15,594 nucleotides of DNA. Origin: Clostridia bacterium. Lineage in GTDB: Bacteria; Bacillota; Clostridia; Oscillospirales; CAG-382. Made by a program: the position numbers and the translations under genes. Below are positions 6,549 through 13,276 of the stretch, piece after piece (within the stretch, counting starts at the first letter, position 1; every line of letters begins with the position of its first letter). The notes below the pieces were generated by a model. That model was not told the origin of the DNA. It did no database searches and was given only the letters and a program-made list of their open reading frames with translations. The stretch covers positions 1 through 15,594 of the forward strand of contig CAAEPN010000092.1 of the NCBI GenBank assembly GCA_900757905.1, read 5' to 3'.

Positions 6549-8798
6549 TTATTTTACGTTTTTGCACGCATGCGATCTGTCATAGTCCTCCAAAAGGCCG
6601 ACGGCAATCTTTGCGTTTTCCTTGGCAAGCAGAACAAGCCGTTCCTTCTCGGCCGAAAGCGCTGTGCGCGCCTTGCCGGTATCCTGCATGATCTCGTCTA
6701 AATAGCGGCATGCCGCGTCCACATCAATTTTTTCCGTATCCAAACGGCGTTTTTCGCCGATATAATCGAGAAACGCCGAAACTTTTCGGTCATAAACCAC
6801 ACCAATGACCGGCACAGAAGCACCTGCCGCATAGATAAGCGTGTGCAGCCGCATGCCGAGCACTGCCTCCGAGCAGCCTACAAGACCTATCATGTCCTTG
6901 ACGCCGACCGGCTTTTTCAATACATAGCTTTTCGCCTTAACGCATGCCGAGATCTGCTCGGAAAGCGCCGCGTCGTTTGGAAAACGCATGGGTAAAAACA
7001 GCGGAATAAGACCGTATTTTTCGGCAGCAAAATCGGCAATTTTCGCAATTTTCCGCACAAACTCCGCGTCGTTTTTCTGCCAATCGCGTACCGCAATGCC
7101 GAAAAAGCGTCCCTCTTTAGGAAACCCGTTTTCCGCAAACAGTGAAACCAACGCTTCGCGCGGCATGCCCTCTACCAAAAGCACCGGATCAGCCGTGACA
7201 AGCGCATTTTTGTCGGTCACGCCGATTTTTTTAAGCTCTTCGAGCGACGCCGGATCGCGAAGCGTGATAACGTCCGCCGCCTCAAGCGCCCTTGCCGCAC
7301 GCGCATAGTTCTTTTCTTTTAACGGTCCGATTCCGTTGGCATACACATACACCTTGTCGCCGTAACGCGCCGCATACCGCATGACCGATAAATAATATAC
7401 AAGCGATTTGGAGCTTGTCACATCCTGAATCAGACTTCCGCCGCCGGAAATGAGCATTTTAGCACTCTTTAGCGCACGCCGCACAGCAAACGGATTGAAT
7501 CTTGCCGCGCAGTCCACACCGTATACCTTGCGCATTTCCTTGGCTTTGGCCGAGAGTACGCATACGCGCACATCCGGCATGACCTCGCGCAAACTGTCGG
7601 TGATCGCATATAAAAGCGCGTCGTCGCCGCTGTTGCCGAACCCATAGTAACCGGACAGCACAACATCGTATTTTTTCTTCTCGCGGTAATCGCGTAATAC
7701 CGCCCGATAGATCTCTATATGCTTGTCGGCAAGCGCGGTATCGGAAAATTTGGAAAGAGCCAACTCGTGTAACGCCTTGCCGTATTTTTCGGCAAGCGGC
7801 TTGTCCTCAATCAGGCGGACTAACCGCTCGGCCAATGCCGCGCTGTCCTCATTCGGGAACAAAAGACCGGTCTTGCCGTCCATGACAAAATCGGGAATAC
7901 CGCCCACAGCCGAACAAATCGTAGGCTTTGACATGCGTGCGCCCTCCATAAGAACATACGGAAAGCTCTCGCAGCGCGAAGTGAGCGTGTTAATATCGAT
8001 AAAATGGATAAAACTGTAAATATCCTTAATGAAACCGGCAAAGATCAGCTTATCGGCAACGCCCTCTTTCTTGGCAAGCGCGACAAGAGAATCCCGGTTT
8101 TCACCGTCGCCGGCAATGATAAAACAGGTGTTCGGACATTTGTCAAGCACCGGCTTTATGGCTTTTATAAAGACATCATGTCCCTTGACATAGTCGTGAC
8201 GGCCGATAAGTCCCACATAGGTGACCGACGGGTCGTATTGAAGGCCGATACGCGCGGCAAATTCTTCTTTGGAAACATACGACGGCTCGCCCGAATAGTC
8301 CATGCCGTTGTAGACGGTATAGACAGAATTGGGACGAAAACCGCGCGAAAGCAGCATTTGACGGAAATTATCCGAAACGCCGATGAAATATTTGAATTTT
8401 TTGAGTGCCCAAACATTGAGAGAGGTGTAGACCAACTTGCGGTAAAAGCCATCAAAATCGAGCAGATAATCGCTGTGAATGGTGGTGATCATGGGAATAT
8501 CGACATGACCGCGCAGCGCCGCGGCAATAAAATTGGCGCGTGCGCCATGACAATGGATGACGTCGATTCCGCTGTCACATATTTCGCGAAGCCGCTTGAC
8601 GACCGACATATCGAACCGGTTCTTTTGAGGTATCAGCTCGCATTTTACGCCAAGATTCTGCAATTCGTCCCAAAAGACGCCTTTCATGAAGCAGACGATG
8701 GTCACGTCGGCCCGTTCCTTTAATTTGCCGAGCAGCGCGAAAACGTGCGTTTTCGCTCCGCCCGTATCGCCGCCGCTTATCATATGCAATACTTTCAT
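6549..8798 (-). CDS. csaB: Fusion: GT4 glycosyltransferase plus CsaB-type polysaccharide pyruvyl transferase (749 aa)
   Basis: Two complete enzymes are joined in one frame. Residues 1 to about 370 are a GT-B family 4 glycosyltransferase: N-terminal SGGDTGGAKTHV (8-19), GRHDYVKG (199-206), and the nucleotide-sugar motif with Glu277 and Glu285 spaced as E-x7-E. After a short Lys-rich linker, residues about 377-735 are a polysaccharide pyruvyl transferase: GYYGFGNSGDDALL (383-396), GGGSLIQD (452-459) and GMRLHTLIYAAGASVPVIG (648-666). CsaB adds ketal-linked pyruvate from PEP to secondary cell-wall polymer, the ligand of SLH-domain surface proteins. The start at 8798 is supported by AAGGAG (8807-8812) at 8-nt spacing. 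The 5' end and leader are tandemly duplicated upstream. A single protein could glycosylate and pyruvylate the same acceptor, though that coupling is inference. Confidence 0.92.
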   Translation of the reverse strand: MKVLHMISGGDTGGAKTHVFALLGKLKERADVTIVCFMKGVFWDELQNLGVKCELIPQKNRFDMSVVKRLREICDSGIDVIHCHGARANFIAAALRGHVDIPMITTIHSDYLLDFDGFYRKLVYTSLNVWALKKFKYFIGVSDNFRQMLLSRGFRPNSVYTVYNGMDYSGEPSYVSKEEFAARIGLQYDPSVTYVGLIGRHDYVKGHDVFIKAIKPVLDKCPNTCFIIAGDGENRDSLVALAKKEGVADKLIFAGFIKDIYSFIHFIDINTLTSRCESFPYVLMEGARMSKPTICSAVGGIPDFVMDGKTGLLFPNEDSAALAERLVRLIEDKPLAEKYGKALHELALSKFSDTALADKHIEIYRAVLRDYREKKKYDVVLSGYYGFGNSGDDALLYAITDSLREVMPDVRVCVLSAKAKEMRKVYGVDCAARFNPFAVRRALKSAKMLISGGGSLIQDVTSSKSLVYYLSVMRYAARYGDKVYVYANGIGPLKEKNYARAARALEAADVITLRDPASLEELKKIGVTDKNALVTADPVLLVEGMPREALVSLFAENGFPKEGRFFGIAVRDWQKNDAEFVRKIAKIADFAAEKYGLIPLFLPMRFPNDAALSEQISACVKAKSYVLKKPVGVKDMIGLVGCSEAVLGMRLHTLIYAAGASVPVIGVVYDRKVSAFLDYIGEKRRLDTEKIDVDAACRYLDEIMQDTGKARTALSAEKERLVLLAKENAKIAVGLLEDYDRSHACKNVK

Positions 8799-8810
8799 AA
8801 AATCCGCTCC

Positions 8811-8915
8811 TTAAAATCGATCATCTTCACTTGATTGCAGAACAATCGGCGGCGATACGTTATTCGCTGTCGGGCTTCCCGACTCGCCGCCGCTTATCGT
8901 ATGCAATACCTTCAT
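8811..8915 (-). other. Upstream mini-ORF (34 codons) made by the duplication
   Basis: The duplicated ATG at 8915 has its own GGAG (8924-8927) at the same 8-nt spacing as the real gene. It reads MKVLHTISGGESGSP, closely echoing MKVLHMISGGDTGGA of the GT4-CsaB N-terminus, then diverges and stops at TAA 8811-8813. That stop overlaps the AAGGAG serving the real start at 8798, in the same frame. If translated it could couple or throttle translation of the fusion enzyme. A stable peptide product is not claimed. Confidence 0.4.
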
Positions 8916-8960
8916 GAAATCCGCTCCTTAAAATCGATCATCTTCACTTGATTGCAGAAC

Positions 8961-9012
8961 AATCGGCGGCGATACGTTATTCGCTGTCGGGCGTCCCGAC
9001 TCGCCGCCGATT
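8961..9012. repeat. GC-rich compound palindrome in the repeat unit
   Basis: AATCGGCGGCGA (8961-8972) and its exact complement TCGCCGCCGATT (9001-9012) enclose a second perfect hairpin, GTCGGG-CGT-CCCGAC (8986-9000), which abuts the right arm. A slightly worn copy lies one unit earlier (8844-8855 with 8884-8892, inner hairpin 8869-8883). The form is that of a REP- or MITE-like palindromic unit, or of a structured leader RNA. No U-run follows on the minus strand, so it is not an intrinsic terminator. Confidence 0.7.
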
Positions 9013-9048
9013 ATCCTATGAAAAAATTTTATGTGGTCTGCTCTTATC

Positions 9049-9073
9049 GGGCGACCGACGGTCGCCTCTACAA
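9049..9073. repeat. Short palindromic interspersed element
   Basis: GGCGACC-GAC-GGTCGCC (9050-9066) is a perfect 7-bp hairpin flanked by CTCTACAA. Palindromes of GGCGNCC type followed by a CTACAA-like tail are, as I recall them, common between genes in gut Clostridia. The element lies 20 bp downstream of the O-antigen ligase gene's end. Its mobility is inferred from resemblance only. Confidence 0.5.
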
Positions 9074-9093
9074 TATTTTTGTTTATTGCCACG

Positions 9094-10665
9094 CTATTTA
9101 CCGCTGCTTTTCCCAACCCGATGCGCCGCCATAGCAAGGCCGGCACAAACGAAGAAGGCAAACATCACGCGCGGATAGAACCAACAGTACTCAAAGCAGC
9201 CGATCAGCACAATGCCCGTCATCGAGGCCGCCGAAGCAATCGCATAGTTCCGTATGCCGGCATCAGTGTTTCGCGAGGACGTCACGAACGACCTGCGGAT
9301 AAGGCAGAACGTCATGCTGATATACGAGAGAAAGCCGAGCACGCCAAGCTCCACTAACATTTCCATAAAATGCATGTGCGAGTGCGGTGCCACGCCGCTC
9401 TCTCCAACCGCATAGCGCGGATAAATTTCCGCAAAACCGCCTGTGCCGAGTCCTACGCCGGTGAACCAGTATTCCTTTAACATCCGGATACAGCCCGTCC
9501 AAATGTCCACACGGTAGGAGCTGGACGAATCCTGTAAGTTGCCGATCGTCAAGATTCGGTTCCAAATGCTTGCCGGAATGAACGGCAGCGCACAAAGTCC
9601 GAGTATCGCAAAAACCGGAATCAAACGCTTGTCGTATAGCATAATGAAGATAGCCGCCGCAATGGCAAGCGCGATCCACCCCGAACGCGAATACGTCAAA
9701 AGAATCGCACCGAGTGGTAAAATCATGCCGCAGATAAGCGCACGGCGTTTAAACGTTCCCTTTTCGTGCGACAGCGCAAACGCGAAAGCAAACGGCATGA
9801 AAAGCACTAAAAACTCCGCATAGTTGTTGGGGTTTCCGAGCGTGGAAAACACGCGTCCCGGCATGTCCTTGTTTAACGTAAGGTCGGTGAGCGAAGCGTC
9901 GGCCTCTACGCCCATAACACGCTGTGCAAACGCAAGAAGCGATGTGATAATAAGCGCTGCGTACATAAAGCCGCCCATAATATCGAAATCGCGCGAAGAG
10001 CGAAGCGACGCATATAACACCATGCACAGCATGAACGACGTAAAGAAGAACATCAAAACGCGCACACTGTCCGCCCGGTCATAGCTGATAAAGCAGCTCA
10101 CAAGCAAGGAGAAGCCAAACATGAGCATGGAAAACCACACTGCGTTAAAATTCGTTCCCGGACGGGAGATGCTTTTCGCGCCGGATACTGCGACAATATA
10201 GAGCGCAAACAACAGCATCGCAAACAAGAGTCCGAACGTGTTCGACCAATAGTTGTGCGGAATAATAAAGATAAACACGCTGACAAACGCGATAAAATAC
10301 ACATATCTCTCACGGTACGAGCCGCGAAATACCGCGCAGAACAGCCGCACGACGGCACTGTCCTTCACGCCCGTGCGAAGCGCCTTGCAGATTCCGGCAA
10401 AAAAGCCGATAAAGCCGCAAATCACGCCGCCAAGCACCCGGTAAAACGCCGAATCCGGCGCAAAGCGTTCGATATCGCCCTTGCCGACAAGGACCTTACG
10501 AAGTCCGCTCTCGGCATAAGCGCCGGCGAAAAAATTCACAATGGCAAGCAAAACCGCATACAAGCCGCTCTGCAAAAAAGTTTCTGAGATCGCCCGCGCC
10601 GCCTTTGTCACAGCCGCGCAAAGCTTACTGCTTTCGGTCATAGCTTTCACCATGCATTCGGTCAA
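9094..10665 (-). CDS. O-antigen ligase/polymerase-family membrane protein (523 aa)
   Basis: This is a polytopic membrane enzyme of the WaaL/Wzy (O-antigen ligase) family, which moves lipid-carried glycans onto an acceptor or polymerises them outside the membrane. About a dozen hydrophobic segments are visible from residue 33 on. Family hallmarks are GRVFSTLGNPNNYAEF (270-285), TYSRSGWIAL (324-333) and a large outer loop with Arg384 (SSSYRVDIW), GVGLGTGGF (403-411) and PHSHMHFMEMLVELG (427-441). An extra N-terminal region of about 115 residues precedes the usual core. The longest frame starts with TTG at 10665, overlapping the DUF4330 stop as TTGA, but no good ribosome-binding site is seen; ATGs at 10653 and 10641 are alternatives. 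It probably polymerises or ligates the glycan made by this operon. Confidence 0.85.
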   Translation of the reverse strand: MTECMVKAMTESSKLCAAVTKAARAISETFLQSGLYAVLLAIVNFFAGAYAESGLRKVLVGKGDIERFAPDSAFYRVLGGVICGFIGFFAGICKALRTGVKDSAVVRLFCAVFRGSYRERYVYFIAFVSVFIFIIPHNYWSNTFGLLFAMLLFALYIVAVSGAKSISRPGTNFNAVWFSMLMFGFSLLVSCFISYDRADSVRVLMFFFTSFMLCMVLYASLRSSRDFDIMGGFMYAALIITSLLAFAQRVMGVEADASLTDLTLNKDMPGRVFSTLGNPNNYAEFLVLFMPFAFAFALSHEKGTFKRRALICGMILPLGAILLTYSRSGWIALAIAAAIFIMLYDKRLIPVFAILGLCALPFIPASIWNRILTIGNLQDSSSSYRVDIWTGCIRMLKEYWFTGVGLGTGGFAEIYPRYAVGESGVAPHSHMHFMEMLVELGVLGFLSYISMTFCLIRRSFVTSSRNTDAGIRNYAIASAASMTGIVLIGCFEYCWFYPRVMFAFFVCAGLAMAAHRVGKSSGK

Positions 10666-11513
10666 CCGATCGAACGGACGGTCATGGTCAGACGCGAAGA
10701 GCCGGCACGCATGTCGATCTCATCGCCGACGCTGTAAACGCGCTCGCCGATCTTAACGCCACCGTCCACCAGTTCCGCGTCTACCGTCGTTTCAAGCGTC
10801 ATGCTGACATAGCCGGGCTTTGCGTATTCCAAAAGGCCGCTGTCCGTTTCGGCGAAAATGACCGCTTCGCCGGTTTCGACCGTGTTAATAATGCCAAGCG
10901 CGGTGCTGCGGCGTGCCGCGTCGACCGCCTTGTCTCCGATCTTGATGTTTTCTGCCACAAATTCCGGCGTTTCTTCGGTGTAGAACGTAAGGTTGACCGG
11001 CGTAAGATTTACGCTTTCGCCGTCGTCTTGAGAATTGCTGTTATCGTCCTTAAGCGCAATATCGTACACACGCAGATACATTTTTGCATCGCCTGCACGA
11101 AGCACCATCGAGTGGCCGACGCCGTATTTCTTGCCGCCGATCTCCGCGCCGAGCTTGGTCTTGCGTCCCTTAACCTCGCCGGTGATGATCATGGAATAGT
11201 AGCCTTCCTTGGAGGTGAGCGTGTAAACGCTGTCGTTGACCTGACCGTAGGAAATGGAGTCGGAAAGCTCCACATCGGTTACCACGCCGATGTCCTGCAA
11301 ATTGGTGTCGTCGTACATTTCATCGCCGATGTGGACTTTTTTCGCCACGAAGCCGTCTACTTCTTCAATGCGGAATTTGATGATAAGCGTATCGCCGCCG
11401 TCCTTCGGGCGAAGCACAAACACCGCTGCCGCCGCGATAACGACCACGACTGCCAGTATGGCAAGAAAATCGATAACATTGATCTTTCCGAAAAGTTTTC
11501 CGTTCTTTAACAT
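10662..11513 (-). CDS. DUF4330-family membrane-anchored protein with internal duplication (283 aa)
   Basis: The opening MLKNGKLFGKINVIDFLAIL followed by a single membrane helix (residues about 13-33) is characteristic of DUF4330 proteins, whose function is unknown. The rest should lie outside the membrane and is beta-rich. It holds two tandem copies of one domain, about 45-155 and 172-283. Both run hydrophobic strand, then FVAKKVHIGD or FVAENIKIGD, then a YSM or VSM strand, and end with RAGDAKMYLRV or RAGSSRLTMTV. The start is good: AGGAG 8 nt before the ATG. Its stop overlaps the start of the O-antigen ligase gene, so the two are tightly linked. From context it may be a chaperone, length-control or assembly partner of the ligase; that is inference. 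Confidence 0.82.
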   Translation of the reverse strand: MLKNGKLFGKINVIDFLAILAVVVVIAAAAVFVLRPKDGGDTLIIKFRIEEVDGFVAKKVHIGDEMYDDTNLQDIGVVTDVELSDSISYGQVNDSVYTLTSKEGYYSMIITGEVKGRKTKLGAEIGGKKYGVGHSMVLRAGDAKMYLRVYDIALKDDNSNSQDDGESVNLTPVNLTFYTEETPEFVAENIKIGDKAVDAARRSTALGIINTVETGEAVIFAETDSGLLEYAKPGYVSMTLETTVDAELVDGGVKIGERVYSVGDEIDMRAGSSRLTMTVRSIG

Positions 11514-11585
11514 GATTTTTCTCCTGTCTGTTTCTCTTACTGTCTTTTTTCGTTGTTACGGTAATTTTTGCCTGTATTTTATTTT

Positions 11586-12686
11586 TTATTCCTCACCGAC
11601 GATGCCCTTGTATTCGGCAAGCGTCGCCTGAAGAACGTTTTCAAGATTAAACGTCGTCTGCGTGGCTTTTTTGGCATTTTCGGCAAAACGGCGGCAAAGC
11701 TCCTTGTCTTCGCTTAACTTATACAGCGCGTCGGCAAAAGCTTCCGTGTCGCCATATGGCACGATAAAACCGCAGTCTGTAGTTTCGTTTACGATATCGC
11801 CGTTTCCGCCGGCCGCCGTTACCACAAGCGGCAGCGAACGCGCCATGGCTTCAAGAATGGCAAAGCTTAGTGCCTCATAGCATTTGGAGGAGTTGACATA
11901 CGCGTCCGACGCGGCAAGAATATTGTCGGTATCGCTGCGAAAGCCGAGCTGCTTGATATGCTTTTCCAAGCCCAAGCGCGCGATCTGCTCTTTGACGGCG
12001 TCAAAATACTCGCCGTCGCCGGCAATGAGAAGCACATAGTCGCGTTTCATCTTTTTATCGAGCGCCGCAATGCTGTCCACCAAAAAGTCAAGTCCCTTAG
12101 ACATGTGATACCGCGCTAAGATCGAGATGACAAACGTATCGGCCGAAAGACCGAATTCTTCGCGGATCGCTTTTGGGTCGGCTGCGACCTCGGTCTCGGG
12201 AATGCCGTTGAAGATAACATCAATCTTCTTCGGATTCACGCCGTTGGACACAAGAAGCTCCTTGGCGTTGTTGCAGACCGCAATGATCTTTGCGTCGTGC
12301 GGCGTCATGAGCTTATTGGTGACCCACCAGGCCGCGTTTGTTTTGAGCGTCAGGTGGCAGGTGTATAAGGCCTTTGTCTTCGGATAGAGTAAGTGCGCCA
12401 AAATGGCAATATAGTTTTCGCGCGGATAGTGCGAATGAATGATATCGATTTTGTTGGCCTTGCAGATAGCGGCAAGGCGTTTGGCCGCCTTAAAGTCGAA
12501 CGGACTTTTCATTTCCACCTGGAAGCAGGGCACGCCGAGGTCGTCCATCTGTTCAGACAAAAGTCCGCCCTCGTTGAACGCAAAAAAGCATTCGGTTTCC
12601 GTGCCGTTGAAGCGCTTCACTAAATTGTAGATGTATTTTTCCGTACCGGCTTTTCCGGCAAAATTGATTAAATATAGTATTCGCAA
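11586..12686 (-). CDS. Family 4 glycosyltransferase (366 aa)
   Basis: This GT-B retaining glycosyltransferase transfers a sugar from a nucleotide donor onto the lipid-linked glycan at the cytoplasmic face of the membrane. The N-terminal half has the Gly-rich acceptor-side loop (NFAGKAGTEKYIYNL, 8-22) and IIHSHYPREN (82-91). The C-terminal half has ARYHMSKGLD (191-200), IAGDGEY (221-227) and the E-x7-E pair Glu271 and Glu279 (YEALSFAILEA). Length is typical. The start codon appears to be TTG at 12686, about 10 nt after AGGGG on the minus strand; no nearby ATG fits the first beta-strand. It resembles the GT4 half of the fusion protein downstream but is clearly a separate, divergent enzyme. Donor and acceptor sugars cannot be inferred. 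Confidence 0.92.
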   Translation of the reverse strand: MRILYLINFAGKAGTEKYIYNLVKRFNGTETECFFAFNEGGLLSEQMDDLGVPCFQVEMKSPFDFKAAKRLAAICKANKIDIIHSHYPRENYIAILAHLLYPKTKALYTCHLTLKTNAAWWVTNKLMTPHDAKIIAVCNNAKELLVSNGVNPKKIDVIFNGIPETEVAADPKAIREEFGLSADTFVISILARYHMSKGLDFLVDSIAALDKKMKRDYVLLIAGDGEYFDAVKEQIARLGLEKHIKQLGFRSDTDNILAASDAYVNSSKCYEALSFAILEAMARSLPLVVTAAGGNGDIVNETTDCGFIVPYGDTEAFADALYKLSEDKELCRRFAENAKKATQTTFNLENVLQATLAEYKGIVGEE

Positions 12687-12727
12687 GAAAGTATGTCCCC
12701 TCTCGTTTTCTCTCTCTTTTTTATGCG

Positions 12728-13255
12728 CTACGCGTTCCGGAATTTGATGATCTTCGCCGGGATGCCGCCAACCACCGCATAGTCCGGCACGTCTTTGGTA
12801 ACCACCGCACCGGCGCCGATGATTACGCCGTTTCCGACTGTAATTCCCGGCATAATAACGGCGTTTGTGCCGATCCAGACATCGTTTCCGATCGTCACCT
12901 TTTTCTTGGGCGCGGTTTGCAGCCGCATGGGTCTTGAAAGATCGCTCGTTTCGTGATTCTGCGTCACGACCGTCACATTCGGCGCCATCATCACATCGTC
13001 GCCGATGGAAAGAGGTCCTGCCACGCGGCAGTTAAGACCGATTCCGGAATTGTTCCCGATCTCGATGCCGCTTCCCGACGCAAGAAACGCACCATGCTCG
13101 ATATTTACGTTCTTGCCGCATTTGTCGAGCATGCATTTGGCACATAGCCGCCGAACGTGCTTCGCACCAAGGCTGTACGGCAACCCCGAACAGGGCAGAT
13201 GCCGCGCGATAAAATAGTATAAAACGTACCCAAAGGCGCGCAAAACTTTTTTCAA
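12728..13255 (-). CDS. Hexapeptide-repeat O-acyltransferase (175 aa)
   Basis: A left-handed beta-helix acyltransferase of the maltose/galactoside acetyltransferase (WcaF/CysE-like) type. Imperfect hexapeptide repeats of [LIV]-G-x4 form run from about residue 48 to 165: IEIGNNSGIGLNC, LSIGDDVMMAP, VTIGNDVWIGTNAVIMPG and VGNGVIIGAGAVV. The loop holding the likely catalytic His101 (TQNHETSD) interrupts the helix. The C-terminal VVGGIPAKIIK is the usual cap that binds acetyl-CoA. The start is TTG at 13255, supported by AGAGGAG about 7 nt upstream. It probably acetylates a sugar of the glycan in the cytoplasm. It begins 21 nt after the flippase gene and is one of two such enzymes in the operon, perhaps with different acceptor positions. 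Confidence 0.92.
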   Translation of the reverse strand: MKKVLRAFGYVLYYFIARHLPCSGLPYSLGAKHVRRLCAKCMLDKCGKNVNIEHGAFLASGSGIEIGNNSGIGLNCRVAGPLSIGDDVMMAPNVTVVTQNHETSDLSRPMRLQTAPKKKVTIGNDVWIGTNAVIMPGITVGNGVIIGAGAVVTKDVPDYAVVGGIPAKIIKFRNA

Positions 13256-13276
13256 ACCGATTCTCCTCTCAAAGGC

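Larger units (their letters stand above)
8767..9014. repeat. 117-bp tandem repeat (2.2 copies) duplicating the 5' end and leader of the GT4-CsaB gene
   Basis: Unit 1 is 8767-8883, unit 2 is 8884-9000 and a partial third starts at 9001; each begins TCGCCGCCG. Units 1 and 2 differ at only 4 of 117 positions by eye. Unit 1 includes the ribosome-binding site and first ten or so codons of the GT4-CsaB gene. Unit 2 carries the same site and start (ATG at 8913-8915), and the partial third shows a degraded version. The near identity implies a recent duplication, or maintenance by recombination. Copy number could vary between strains. Confidence 0.9.

Noticed and set aside
8004..8723. Plus-strand open frame (239 codons) opposite the GT4-CsaB fusion
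   Set aside because: The minus-strand frame carries conserved glycosyltransferase motifs throughout; the plus frame has none.
8767..9073. CRISPR array
   Set aside because: The repeat has a 117-bp unit with no variable spacers, and no cas genes are present.
8928..9161. Minus-strand 77-codon frame across the repeat and the end of the O-antigen ligase gene
   Set aside because: It overlaps the ligase gene in another frame and is built from palindromes and a decayed copy of the GT4 start; there is no support for it as a gene.
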